Shown piece by piece: positions 26,258-34,917 of a stretch of DNA of 64,000 nt; position 1 is the first letter of the stretch, and each line of letters opens with the position of its first letter. The stretch spans positions 62,001 through 126,000 of the forward strand of contig NZ_LMBX01000009.1 in the NCBI RefSeq assembly GCF_001439605.1, read 5' to 3'. Source of the stretch: Cytobacillus praedii. Its GTDB lineage: Bacteria > Bacillota > Bacilli > Bacillales > Cytobacillaceae. The notes under the pieces were generated by a model, which was not told the DNA's origin, ran no database searches, and saw only the letters and a program-made list of their open reading frames with translations. A program made the position numbers and the translations under genes.

Positions 26258-26555
26258 CGAAATTGTCTGGATGATTCTTGGAATGGGCGTGGTCACCTAT
26301 ATCCCAAGAATGCTGCCGTTTGCCCTTTTTAAAGGAAAGGAGCTTCCCCCGTTTCTTCAAGGTGTATTAAAAAATGTTCCATCCGCTACATTAGGCGCTC
26401 TTATTTTTCCTGGTGTATTATTCATTCAAGAAGATATTTGGTTTGGAATACTTGGTGCTGCTGCCGCATTTCTTGTTGCTTATCTAGGCGCAAATGTTAT
26501 TGTGGTCGTGTTAGGTGCAATCGCTGTATTATCTGTCTACTCCTTTATTATATAA
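26250..26555 (+). CDS. azlD: AzlD family transporter small subunit
   Basis: This 101-residue protein has three or four hydrophobic helices and the family segment GMGVVTYIPRMLPFALF (about residues 12-28). It is the small partner of AzlC. The start lies in the last codons of azlC behind AAAGGGGGGAAGG, so coupling is expected. A terminator follows directly. Confidence 0.9.
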   Translation: MSSEIVWMILGMGVVTYIPRMLPFALFKGKELPPFLQGVLKNVPSATLGALIFPGVLFIQEDIWFGILGAAAAFLVAYLGANVIVVVLGAIAVLSVYSFII

Positions 26556-26556
26556 T

Positions 26557-26590
26557 GAAAAGACCGGTTTTCTATGAAAACCGGTTTTGC
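26557..26590 (+). terminator. Terminator after azlCD
   Basis: ACCGGTTTT-n5-AAAACCGGTTTT hairpin right after the stop codon. Confidence 0.8.
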
Positions 26591-26709
26591 TGTGTAAAAA
26601 TCGTACAAACTATATAGTGAGTGACTGATTTCCGCAGACAAGTAGTTCTAAATATGATTTTTTATACTAAACTAAATATTGAAAGGCTGTACAAATTGGG
26701 GGGAGCGAA

Positions 26710-27996
26710 ATGGCAAGGAAAATTGGCTTTTATGGAATTCTAGCATATGTCATATATGGGCTATTTTTTTATTGGTATTTATTTCACTTTGCAGATACAA
26801 GTCTGCAGTTTGAGTATGAAGGTACAAGGGCCGATCCTGCTACATTTTTAAATGGAAGAGAGCTCATGTTAAGCGAGGAATATTCAAAAGTAAGAAATTT
26901 ATTGTTTTTCCTATCAACGCCGTTTGAATGGCTATTTTATTTATTTGTCCTCCTTCTTGGGCTAGGAAATGCTTTTAAAAAATGGGCTGGGCAGTCTTCA
27001 AAATTTAAGGCTGTTCAGTCTGCTATTTATCTTTTTTGGCTTTCTCTCTTTGCATTTGCTGCTACAACACCGTTAAGCTACATTAGCTACTCCCTTTCCA
27101 AAAGCTATAATATTTCAACACAAAGCTTTAGCAGCTGGATGAAGGATGAGCTTATCGATTTTTGGGTTAACTTTGGGATGATGATCATTATTGTCGGTGT
27201 TCTTTATTGGCTCATCAATAAAAGCCGCAAACGCTGGTGGCTGTATGCATGGCTGCTGTCTATTCCATTTACTTTATTTATGATGTTTCTTCAGCCAGTT
27301 GTTATTGATCCGCTTTACAATGATTTTTATCCATTGAAAAACAAAGAGCTGGAAGCAAAAATCTTAGAACTGGCTGCTAAAGCCAACATTCCTGCTGAAC
27401 ATGTTTTTGAAGTGAATATGGCGGAAAAAACGAATTCCCTTAACGCATATGTAAATGGAATTGGTTCTAATTCGAGAATTGTTCTTTGGGATACAACATT
27501 AAACCGATTGAATGATGATCAAATTTTATTTATTATGGCCCATGAAATGGCTCATTATGTTGAAAAACATATTTACTTTGGAATTGCCGGTTATTTGCTT
27601 CTATCACTTATTGGGCTTTATTTATCAGCAAGGATTATGGAATATGTAATCGGCAAATGGGGGAAAGTGCTTAAGGTTCCAGCGGTAAATGACATTCGTT
27701 CTCTTCCGGTGTTTTTAATGATTCTTTCTATGCTATTATTTATTTCAAGCCCATTTTCCAATTTCGTCTCCCGATATCAGGAATCACGTGCAGATAAATA
27801 TGCAATAGAAATGACGAAGAATACAGATGCAGCGATTGGTACATTTCAAGAATTGACTCGCGCAGGTTTAAGTCAAGTGAACCCGCCGTTGCTTGTGAAA
27901 ATTTTCCGTTATGGACACCCTACAATGCTCGAACGCATCTCGATGTTAGAAGAATATGAAATCAATCATAAATCAAGAAAAGCGGAAGCGCCTTGA
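26710..27996 (+). CDS. yhfN: M48 family (Ste24-type) membrane metalloprotease YhfN
   Basis: This 428-residue membrane zinc protease has the catalytic HEMAH (in FIMAHEMAHYVEKH, about residues 278-291) and a downstream third zinc ligand in SRYQESRADKYA. An N-terminal CAAX-protease-1-like region carries about four helices. Length and place match YhfN of B. subtilis. The last codons (KSRKAEAP) lie in a copy of repeat family A, so the natural C-terminus may have been replaced. Confidence 0.9.
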   Translation: MARKIGFYGILAYVIYGLFFYWYLFHFADTSLQFEYEGTRADPATFLNGRELMLSEEYSKVRNLLFFLSTPFEWLFYLFVLLLGLGNAFKKWAGQSSKFKAVQSAIYLFWLSLFAFAATTPLSYISYSLSKSYNISTQSFSSWMKDELIDFWVNFGMMIIIVGVLYWLINKSRKRWWLYAWLLSIPFTLFMMFLQPVVIDPLYNDFYPLKNKELEAKILELAAKANIPAEHVFEVNMAEKTNSLNAYVNGIGSNSRIVLWDTTLNRLNDDQILFIMAHEMAHYVEKHIYFGIAGYLLLSLIGLYLSARIMEYVIGKWGKVLKVPAVNDIRSLPVFLMILSMLLFISSPFSNFVSRYQESRADKYAIEMTKNTDAAIGTFQELTRAGLSQVNPPLLVKIFRYGHPTMLERISMLEEYEINHKSRKAEAP

Positions 27997-28135
27997 TTTC
28001 GCCGGAAAAATTGGAAGGGCCGGTTTTTTCGATGAAGGAAATACAATGAGCGGAGCAAATTGATGTCGACTTATCATTGGAAGGACCTGAAGTTTGATAC
28101 GAGATAGGACGCTTGCGCCAGACAATTCTTCAATA
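27975..28135 (-). repeat. Dispersed repeat family A, copy 3 (reverse; overlaps yhfN 3' end)
   Basis: On the minus strand it starts GAATTGTCTGGCGCAAGCGT, runs through TTTCCTTCATCGAAAAAA and ends with AAGGCGCTTCCGCTTTT, the same order as copies 2355 and 34693. The last end covers the final seven or so codons of yhfN. Confidence 0.75.
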
Positions 28136-28166
28136 CTAGGGTTATACTCTTTGCTCCTTATAACGA

Positions 28167-28209
28167 ATGAAAAAGATACATCCCCCGGCATAATACCGGG
28201 GGATGTATC
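28167..28209 (-). terminator. Terminator of the IDEAL-domain gene
   Basis: GATACATCCCCCGG and its perfect 14-bp complement are separated by seven bases; on the minus strand the hairpin is followed by TTTTTC. Confidence 0.9.
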
Positions 28210-28217
28210 GATAGAAG

Positions 28218-28454
28218 CTACGTGCCGAAACGTTTAGTAAGTTCCAAATATTGTTTAGAAAGAGAATTAAATGCTCGTTTATTTTCTGTATCAATGGCTT
28301 CATCGATTTTTTCCATCAGCTTTGCTTTTTCTTTTTTGAGTAAAATTTCCGAAAGCAGCATATCAATGTAGAGATCTAATACAAAAGACTCCTTTAGTTG
28401 CTTCTTTTTCATAGCGCTTTTTTTCATCAGCTCGGTGTATGATTTTTCATTCAT
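28218..28454 (-). CDS. yhzC: IDEAL domain protein (YhzC-like)
   Basis: This 78-residue protein carries a C-terminal IDEAL motif region (LYIDMLLSEILLKKEKAKLM then EKIDEAIDTENKRAFNSLSK), seen in small Bacillus regulatory proteins. The start is ATG 28454, with GAGGTG six bases upstream; a GTG three codons earlier overlaps that site. It is divergent from comK, where B. subtilis has yhzC. Its function is unknown. Confidence 0.82.
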   Translation of the reverse strand: MNEKSYTELMKKSAMKKKQLKESFVLDLYIDMLLSEILLKKEKAKLMEKIDEAIDTENKRAFNSLSKQYLELTKRFGT

Positions 28455-28568
28455 GAAAATCACCTCAATGCTTTTTACTATTATATGGAGTTACCTTGAT
28501 TTATTCAACTTAATTTTGAATTTTTCGAAAATTATTTTCGTGGAGATTTTGAACAAATTAGTAACATT

Positions 28569-28597
28569 TTGAAAAAAATGAATTATTTTACTATAAA
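28569..28597 (+). promoter_or_regulatory. comK promoter (sigma-A) with flanking A/T tracts
   Basis: TTGAAA at 28569 and TATAAA at 28592 are separated by 17 bases. Upstream at 28527-28539 is GAAAATTATTTTC, and AAAA-n7-TTTT overlaps the promoter. These resemble ComK AT-boxes (AAAA-n5-TTTT) loosely but do not match the spacing exactly, so autoregulation is only suggested. Confidence 0.45.
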
Positions 28598-28641
28598 CCT
28601 GATATGATGGAGGCGAAACTTTATATAGGGGAGTTGAAGAA

Positions 28642-29220
28642 ATGAATGGCCAAGAAATATCCTCTTTAATTGATGAATATGAAATTAACCCGAATACGAT
28701 GGTTGTCATGCCTCTGGCATACGGTTCGAAAATTTATTCGCAAATTTGGGAGCTGGAGGATGAATTTATATCACCATTTAAACCAATTGATATTATTAAA
28801 AAGAGCTGTACATTTTTTGGTTCTAGTTATGATGGGCGTAAAGAAGGAACCCGTCAATTAACTGGAATTACCCACAAAGCACCAATTACTATTGACCCCA
28901 CAAACTTCATTTATTTTTTTCCAACTACTTCAGCGAGCAACTCACAATGCATATGGATTTCATCTGAACATATTCTTTCTTACCACCGTTTCGATAGGGG
29001 CAATACGGAGGTAATATTTAAAAATAAACAATCAAAAATTATACCGGTATCTTTCAATTCCTTCAACAATCAGGTTTTAAGAACAGCTCTTTTAAGAACA
29101 ACGCTCATTAGCAGGATTGAAGAATCAGAACGGAAAGCACTGTATTTTTTTAATGGGACAAGGAGTATAGGTGCATTAGAAAGGGCAAGCAAATATCGGA
29201 CTAGAGGTTTTAAGGGCTAA
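28642..29220 (+). CDS. comK: Competence transcription factor ComK
   Basis: This 192-residue protein, the same length as B. subtilis ComK, is the master activator of DNA-uptake genes. Conserved segments are CTFFGSSYDGRKEGTR (about residues 54-69), HKAPITIDPTNFIYFFPT and PVSFNSFNNQVLRTALLRT. The C-terminal tail is diverged, with no clear match to the MecA-binding end known in B. subtilis. It lies divergent from the IDEAL gene. The cell has an intact comK, though competence itself cannot be inferred from this alone. Confidence 0.93.
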   Translation: MNGQEISSLIDEYEINPNTMVVMPLAYGSKIYSQIWELEDEFISPFKPIDIIKKSCTFFGSSYDGRKEGTRQLTGITHKAPITIDPTNFIYFFPTTSASNSQCIWISSEHILSYHRFDRGNTEVIFKNKQSKIIPVSFNSFNNQVLRTALLRTTLISRIEESERKALYFFNGTRSIGALERASKYRTRGFKG

Positions 29221-29250
29221 GGGGGCATGTTTTCCACTCTTCCTTCACCT

Positions 29251-29637
29251 TTAGTTTTTCGGGCTCTTTATATAACTGCTCATATGCCGCTTATATAAAT
29301 AATAATCCATCAGCTCTTGCACCTTGTTGCGAATACGTGGGTTGAAGTAATTGTGCTGTTCTTCATAACCTTTATACAGAAATAGGAACATCGTGAAAGC
29401 TTCATCCCGCTTTAACTGCTGTACTTTAAGCTTATTCTTGCTCATGTAAAGTTTGACTGCCGATAATTCCTTCTGAATGACCTTCATTGTTTCCTCAACT
29501 AAATTTAAATAGGGCTGCGGGAGTTTGAAAGAGCTCTTATTTATGACAGTCAGATCACGATTTAAAATCGTCAGCACCATTGGTAAATAAATAGCCTGCT
29601 CCAGTATGTTGCGATCTTCCTCAGGAATTCTTGTCAT
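29251..29637 (-). CDS. yhjD: YhjD-like conserved protein
   Basis: This 128-residue, soluble, mostly helical protein begins MTRIPEEDRNILEQAIYLPM. I chose ATG 29637 because AAGGAGGG precedes it directly. Length and position between comK and yhjE agree with B. subtilis yhjD, a small protein of unknown function. No catalytic motif is visible. The symbol rests mainly on synteny. Confidence 0.65.
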   Translation of the reverse strand: MTRIPEEDRNILEQAIYLPMVLTILNRDLTVINKSSFKLPQPYLNLVEETMKVIQKELSAVKLYMSKNKLKVQQLKRDEAFTMFLFLYKGYEEQHNYFNPRIRNKVQELMDYYLYKRHMSSYIKSPKN

Positions 29638-29829
29638 ATTCCCTTCCTCCTTCATACATTCAAAAAATAAAACAGAACACTTGTTCTAATTTTACAGATA
29701 AATTATTTCGTTTGCAAGAGGCATTCTTTGTCGAATTTGCCAATATTTAAAATGAAAATAAAAGAGAAGCAGGGAAATTAATTCTATTGTCGAAATAAAA
29801 AAGATCATACAAAAGGAGGATGAAAAATA

Positions 29830-31821
29830 ATGACAGAAAAACGGTCTATACAAGCGGAAGATCTTTATCAATTGAAATCAGTAGCAGATCCCCAGCTGGC
29901 TAGCAATGGGAGAGATTGTGTATTTGTTGAAACGGTAATGCTGGAAGAGGAGAATAAATATTCTTCCCATCTATACTACATAAATATAAATGAAAAGAGT
30001 GAGCCTGTTCAATGGACATTTGGTGAAACTCGAAACCACTCACCTAGATGGTCTCCAGATGGGCAGAAGGTAGCGTTTGTATCAGATCGAAACGGAAAGG
30101 GACAAATTTATGTCTTAGATGTAAAAGGGGGGGAAGCCCGCCAATTAACAACATGCCCAAATGGTGCAGCAAACCCTGTATGGTCGCCTGATGGGATGAA
30201 AATTGCCTTTAATGCGGCATTAAAAAATGGTGAATCTTTATCGTCATCTAATAAAAGTGAAGAAAGAAAAGATAAAAGGCCTGTACCGCTTGAAGTGGAT
30301 AAAATGAAATATAAATCAGATTCCGATGGATTTTGGGATGGAAACTACACCCAGGTTGCAATCGTAGATATTCGAACAGAGGAAAGGAGTTTGCTCACGG
30401 CAGGTGAGCACGACTATCAGCTGCAATCATGGTCGCCAGACGGAAAATATGTAACGGTTACAGCTGATTTAAGCGAGGAGAAGGATCAGTCATTCCTGAG
30501 TGATGTTTACCTCATCGATACAGAAACAAAAGAAGCAAGACAGTTGACAGAAAGTACAGGATACTTTGGAAGTGCAACATGGTCCCCTAATGGGAAATAT
30601 ATTGGGATGTTAGGACATGAAAGGGAATATAAAAATGCGACACTCTCAAAAATTTGGATATATGACATGGAAGCTGAGAAGCTTGATTGCCTAACGCAGG
30701 ATTCTGATTTACTAATTGGAGATTATGCGATTGGTGATTTCCAGCAAGGAGCAGTCACGCCAGGGGTTCTATGGGGGGAGGATAATCACAGCTTTTATTT
30801 CTTAGCTACAGATCATGGCAATACGGCTGTTTATTATGGGACATTAGCAGGTGAGCTATATCCGGCTTTGCTCGACGCCCAGCATGTATACGGACTCTCC
30901 ACTGGCGGGAAAGTTGATCGTGCAGTCGTAGCCTTAAGCAAGCCGTCGCACCCGGGAGATCTATTTGTGCTTCACGTGACTTCAGGAGAGCTAGAGCAGC
31001 TGACAAACGTAAACGAAGCATTCTTGCAAGAAACCATCCTAGCGGAGGCAGAGCCGATTGAATTTTCATCTTCAGATCATTGGGACTTGCATGGCTGGGT
31101 GATGAAACCAGTTCATTTCAAAGAAGGGGACAAGGTTCCATTAATTCTTGAAATTCATGGTGGCCCGCATGCAATGTATGCGAATACGTATTTTCACGAA
31201 TTTCAATGTCTAGCTGCTCAAGGGTACGCTGTATTGTATATAAATCCAAGGGGAAGCCATGGATATGGCCAGCAGTTTGTTGATGCAGTACGAGGGGATT
31301 ATGGCGGAAAAGATTACGAGGATCTTATGGATGCAGTGGATTATGCGATCGCAAACTTTGATTTTATTGATGAGAATCGTTTAGGTGTAACAGGCGGCAG
31401 CTATGGCGGTTTTATGACGAACTGGATTATCGGTCATACAAACCGTTTTAAGGCTGCTGTGACTCAGCGTTCCATTTCCAATTGGATTAGCTTTTATGGT
31501 GTAAGTGATATTGGCTATTATTTTACTGATTGGCAAATTAAGAGTAGCTTGAATGATATTGAAACACTATGGAAGCATTCACCGCTCGCCTATGTGGATA
31601 AGGTGGAAACACCGCTCCTCATCCTGCATAGCGAAAAGGATTACCGCTGTCCAATTGAACAGGCAGAACAGTTATTTATTGCTTTAAAAGACCGGAAGAA
31701 AACAGCTAAATTTATCCGTTTTCCTGAAGCTAATCATGAGCTTTCAAGAAGTGGAAAGCCAAATCTGCGAATCAGCCGCTTACACTACATTGCAGACTGG
31801 TTTAATGAATATTTGAAATAG
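29830..31821 (+). CDS. S9 family peptidase (acylaminoacyl-peptidase/YuxL type)
   Basis: This 663-residue serine peptidase has an N-terminal beta-propeller built of PD40-type repeats (SPRWSPDGQKVAFVSDRNG, NPVWSPDGMKIAF, SWSPDGKYVTV, TWSPNGKYIGM) and a C-terminal alpha/beta-hydrolase domain. The catalytic serine is in GGSYGGF (about residue 522), the aspartate in LHSEKDYRCP and the histidine in EANHELSRSG. It is likely an oligopeptide or N-acyl-peptide hydrolase. The ribosome site is AAAGGAGG. A terminator follows. Confidence 0.92.
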   Translation: MTEKRSIQAEDLYQLKSVADPQLASNGRDCVFVETVMLEEENKYSSHLYYININEKSEPVQWTFGETRNHSPRWSPDGQKVAFVSDRNGKGQIYVLDVKGGEARQLTTCPNGAANPVWSPDGMKIAFNAALKNGESLSSSNKSEERKDKRPVPLEVDKMKYKSDSDGFWDGNYTQVAIVDIRTEERSLLTAGEHDYQLQSWSPDGKYVTVTADLSEEKDQSFLSDVYLIDTETKEARQLTESTGYFGSATWSPNGKYIGMLGHEREYKNATLSKIWIYDMEAEKLDCLTQDSDLLIGDYAIGDFQQGAVTPGVLWGEDNHSFYFLATDHGNTAVYYGTLAGELYPALLDAQHVYGLSTGGKVDRAVVALSKPSHPGDLFVLHVTSGELEQLTNVNEAFLQETILAEAEPIEFSSSDHWDLHGWVMKPVHFKEGDKVPLILEIHGGPHAMYANTYFHEFQCLAAQGYAVLYINPRGSHGYGQQFVDAVRGDYGGKDYEDLMDAVDYAIANFDFIDENRLGVTGGSYGGFMTNWIIGHTNRFKAAVTQRSISNWISFYGVSDIGYYFTDWQIKSSLNDIETLWKHSPLAYVDKVETPLLILHSEKDYRCPIEQAEQLFIALKDRKKTAKFIRFPEANHELSRSGKPNLRISRLHYIADWFNEYLK

Positions 31822-31823
31822 AA

Positions 31824-31866
31824 ATAAAATCGCAAACCTTTTATTAGGTTTGCGATTTTATTTTTG
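31824..31866 (+). terminator. Terminator after the S9 peptidase gene
   Basis: AAAATCGCAAACC and GGTTTGCGATTTT form a perfect stem followed by ATTTTT. Confidence 0.92.
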
Positions 31867-32110
31867 TCTAGCGGAAGCGGCCTGCTCCCGGTTACAAAAC
31901 GCCAGTGCTGGCATTGCGACAGGACAAGGAAAACCTCGAGCATTATTAAAAGTTGATGCATTTGGAAAGCAGCCGCGTTTTTGTCCGCCTCAAGCTCACA
32001 AGACAAGCCTCCCTAAAGAGAGAAAGAACAACCGATTCGTGAGTCTTGTCTTATGCTTGCCCGGGGTGATACAAGTGCAGTTTGATTGTTATAAAGGTGC
32101 TTTTGCTTAT
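31867..32110 (+). repeat. Repeat-like intergenic segment, diverged family A start
   Basis: This gap of about 440 bp starts TTGTCTAGCGGAAGCGG, like family A, but its body differs (CACAAGACAAGCC, then GTGAGTCTTGTCTTATGC). I see no gene in it. It is probably a composite of degraded repeats. Confidence 0.4.
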
Positions 32111-32262
32111 CTTTCTGATTCAGCATTTGCAAATATAAGATATTAAAGGGGATAATGAATATACAAGAAATACCAGCAAACAAAAAGAAACTTTTTTACT
32201 AAATAAGTAGTCATATATTGTTGAAGGTTAGAAATTGAAAAAAGCAGGAAGGAATTATTAAT

Positions 32263-33198
32263 ATGAGAGATAAAAGATATCAGCATAAAAAACCGAAAAG
32301 AAAGAAATGGAAGACATTCGTCCTCATTCTTTTTCTATTATTGGCTGGGACTCTGGCCTATTCATATTATCAATTTAAACAAGGTGTTGCGCAATCGAAA
32401 GAAAAAGTAGATAGCGAAGCTATAGAATATGAATTTAATGGTGATAAAGATCCGTATGGAGGGACAAGCATTCTCCTTTTAGGAAGTGATTCACACGGGA
32501 AGGAAAGTTCAAGAGCAGATACAATTATGGTTGCCCAATATCATCCAGATAGAGGGACATATAAATTACTATCTATTATGAGAGACACATATGTGGACAT
32601 TCCTGGTCATGGAAAACATAAGATTAATGCAGCCTTTGCATTAGGCGGACCTGAGTTATTAAGACAAACGATCAAAGAGAATTTTGATATTGACCTTCAA
32701 TATTATTCAATAATAGACTTTGAGGGGTTCATTCATCTTATAGATGAGGCGTTTCCAAAAGGGGTAGAAATTGAAGTTGAAAAGGCCATGTCGGCTAATA
32801 TCGGGGTACAGCTTGAGCCTGGATTACAAAGGCTTGATGGGGAGCATCTTCTTGGGTATGTGCGTTTTCGTCATGATGCCATTGGTGATTTTGGCAGGGT
32901 TGAACGCCAGCAAAAGACGATGCAAGTTTTGGCTGATCAAATGATGAGTTTTCAAACAGTGGCGAAGCTGCCTAAACTAGTAGGAGTGATGACGCCATTT
33001 GTCAATACGAACATGGCTACAAAGGATATCCTGTATATTGGAAAAGAGTTCATTTCTGCAAAGAATCGTGATATTGAAACAATGAGGATTCCAGTAGATG
33101 GATCCTATCAAGATAAGAGAATAAGTGGGGTCGGTTCTGTTTTAGCAATAGACTTTGAAAAAAATAAACAAGCAATTCGTGAATTTTTCACTAAATAA
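32263..33198 (+). CDS. LCP (LytR-CpsA-Psr) family cell-wall ligase
   Basis: This 311-residue protein has a basic cytoplasmic tail, one membrane helix (about residues 18-36) and an extracytoplasmic LCP domain. Functional residues of the family are seen: ILLLGSD, SRADTIMVA, SIMRDTYVDIPG and GYVRFRHDAIGDFGRVERQQ. LCP enzymes transfer teichoic acid or other polymers from lipid carrier to peptidoglycan (TagT/U/V in B. subtilis). It has no counterpart in this place in B. subtilis. Ribosome site AGGAAGGA. Confidence 0.92.
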   Translation: MRDKRYQHKKPKRKKWKTFVLILFLLLAGTLAYSYYQFKQGVAQSKEKVDSEAIEYEFNGDKDPYGGTSILLLGSDSHGKESSRADTIMVAQYHPDRGTYKLLSIMRDTYVDIPGHGKHKINAAFALGGPELLRQTIKENFDIDLQYYSIIDFEGFIHLIDEAFPKGVEIEVEKAMSANIGVQLEPGLQRLDGEHLLGYVRFRHDAIGDFGRVERQQKTMQVLADQMMSFQTVAKLPKLVGVMTPFVNTNMATKDILYIGKEFISAKNRDIETMRIPVDGSYQDKRISGVGSVLAIDFEKNKQAIREFFTK

Positions 33199-33274
33199 AA
33201 TTCTTTTTCAGAAAATAAGTGTACAATAAGAGGACAAGAGGTAATTCAATAAATATTAAGCCAGCGGGGGCATC

Positions 33275-33395
33275 ATCCCTGCTGATTGTTAGTTAAACTA
33301 TTTTTACAGGCTGTTGATCCCCGACTTAGAATTTCTCGTTCCTTCACTTATTGAAGCAGGGTCTCACAGTCCGTTAATCTGGGATAAACTTTAAA
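33275..33395 (+). repeat. Dispersed repeat family C, copy 1
   Basis: It contains GTTAAACTATTTTTACAGGCTG, TGATCCCCGACTTA, GTTCCTTCA and GTTAATCTGGGATAAA (given as separate blocks). The same blocks in the same order occur on the minus strand near 53760-53860. A hairpin of the TCCCCGACTT / AAGCAGGGT kind lies inside. Confidence 0.7.
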
Positions 33396-33426
33396 TATTG
33401 TCTAGCTCTATTCAAGGAGATTTTAC

Positions 33427-34047
33427 ATGGATTACGAATTATTTAAAGATTTGTTTACACTTGAAAATATTATGGATTTAATCGAAAAATACCGTTCCTT
33501 CGGTCCGTTGCCAGGGCTCTTGCTTCCAATGCTTGAAGCATTTTTGCCTTTTCTTCCACTCTTTATATTTGTCATGGCAAATGCAAATGCGTTTGGATTG
33601 TGGTTTGGTTTTTTATTATCATGGATAGGTTCAACGGTCGGTGCCCTTCTAGTCTTTCTGCTTGTTCGGAAATATGGGCAGAAAAGAATGCTGCGATTTC
33701 TAAAAAAGAGCCCAAAGGTTCAAAAGCTCATGGCATGGGTAGAGAGACATGGTTTCGGTCCATTATTCATCCTTTTATGTTTTCCATTCACTCCTTCTGC
33801 CGTTGTAAATATTGTAGCTGGGTTATCAAAAATTAGTATTGCCCAGTATATGCTAGCCGTATTAACAGGAAAAATGGTGATGATTTTTACGATGAGTTTT
33901 GTAGGTTATGATATTAAGTCATTGATTACACAGCCAGCTCGGACTGCTATCGTAGGAGTAATCATATTTATTCTGTGGTATGTTGGAAAAAGGATAGAAA
34001 TAAAAATGAATATAAGTACAAAAAAACACCGGAATTATGAAAAATAA
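33427..34047 (+). CDS. yhjE: TVP38/TMEM64 family membrane protein (YhjE)
   Basis: This 206-residue membrane protein of the DedA-like VTT superfamily has four to six helices and the conserved FPFTPSAVVNIVAGLSKI segment (about residues 120-137). Such proteins are implicated in lipid flipping. Its stop lies just before the signal peptidase gene, the same pair as yhjE-sipV in B. subtilis. The ribosome site is AAGGAG. Confidence 0.87.
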   Translation: MDYELFKDLFTLENIMDLIEKYRSFGPLPGLLLPMLEAFLPFLPLFIFVMANANAFGLWFGFLLSWIGSTVGALLVFLLVRKYGQKRMLRFLKKSPKVQKLMAWVERHGFGPLFILLCFPFTPSAVVNIVAGLSKISIAQYMLAVLTGKMVMIFTMSFVGYDIKSLITQPARTAIVGVIIFILWYVGKRIEIKMNISTKKHRNYEK

Positions 34048-34067
34048 GAAGGATGGTGAATGTAAGA

Positions 34068-34622
34068 TTGAAAGAGTCAGTAAAAAAAGAAGGCATTGAA
34101 TGGATCAAGGCATTTGGGATCGGATTAATTATATTTGTTTTTATTCGAGCATTTTTTATTTCCAATTATGTTGTAGAAGGGAAATCAATGGAGCCTACAC
34201 TTGAAAATGGAAATAAGCTAATTGTCAATAAAATCAGCTATCAAATTGGAGAATTGAATCGCTTTGACGTAATTGTTTTTCATCATAATAAGGAAGAGGA
34301 TTTTGTGAAAAGAATCATTGGGCTTCCTGGAGATAAGGTTGAGTATCGTAATGATGAACTTTACATCAATGGGAAAAAGATAGAGGAACCTTATCTAGAA
34401 AAGCAGCGGGAAGAAGCATTCGGAAGCAAGTTAACGGGTGACTTTACATTGCTTGAGAAGTGGAACGTGGAGACAGTTCCAGAAGGAAAGCTATTTGTAC
34501 TCGGTGATAACCGGCTTGAAAGCTGGGATGGCCGCCACTTTGGCTTCATCTCAGTGGATCAGGTTGTAGGGAAGGTCAATTTAAGATACTGGCCAATGGA
34601 TGAAATGGATATTTCTTTCTAA
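34068..34622 (+). CDS. sipV: Type I signal peptidase (SipV-like)
   Basis: This membrane-anchored signal peptidase has the catalytic serine in EGKSMEPTL (about residue 42), the catalytic lysine in DFVKRIIGLPGD and the family box VLGDNRLESWDGRHFG. It cleaves signal peptides of exported proteins. The start is uncertain: TTG 34068 follows AAGGATGGTG at useful spacing; ATG 34053 lies directly on the AAGG and is less likely. Position after yhjE matches sipV. Confidence 0.88.
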   Translation: MKESVKKEGIEWIKAFGIGLIIFVFIRAFFISNYVVEGKSMEPTLENGNKLIVNKISYQIGELNRFDVIVFHHNKEEDFVKRIIGLPGDKVEYRNDELYINGKKIEEPYLEKQREEAFGSKLTGDFTLLEKWNVETVPEGKLFVLGDNRLESWDGRHFGFISVDQVVGKVNLRYWPMDEMDISF

Positions 34623-34624
34623 GA

Positions 34625-34656
34625 ACAGATAAGGGCTCAGTTTGAGTCCTTTTTCT
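34625..34656 (+). terminator. Terminator after sipV
   Basis: AAGGGCTCA / TGAGTCCTT stem with one G-T pair followed by TTTT. Confidence 0.65.
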
Positions 34657-34692
34657 ATTTAAGAATAAGAAATTATATTTTTTCAAATTTAG

Positions 34693-34815
34693 GTAGTCCA
34701 GCTCCAGCGCCTATCGTCTTTCAAACTTCAGGTCTCCTTCCTGTGATAAGTCACTATCGGTTCGCTCACGCTAACCGTGTTTCCTTTATCGAAAGGAAGA
34801 GCCCGTCTAGATTTC
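34693..34815 (+). repeat. Dispersed repeat family A, copy 4
   Basis: Starts with AGTCCAGCTCCAGCGCCTAT, then CTTCAGGTCTCCTTCCTG, GGTTCGCTCACGC and GTTTCCTTTATCGAAAGG, matching copies at 2355 and 27975. Confidence 0.75.
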
Positions 34816-34917
34816 CATTTATTTAACAAGCGGCCAAACAAAAAAAGACTATCCTTCTATGATAAAATAGTAACTAAATGATAGTCCGTATTATGGGAAA
34901 GGAAGAGAGGTTACACT

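Noticed and set aside
31850-32146. A 98-codon frame after the S9 peptidase
   Set aside because: It begins inside the terminator and runs through repeat-like DNA; no ribosome site and no recognisable protein.
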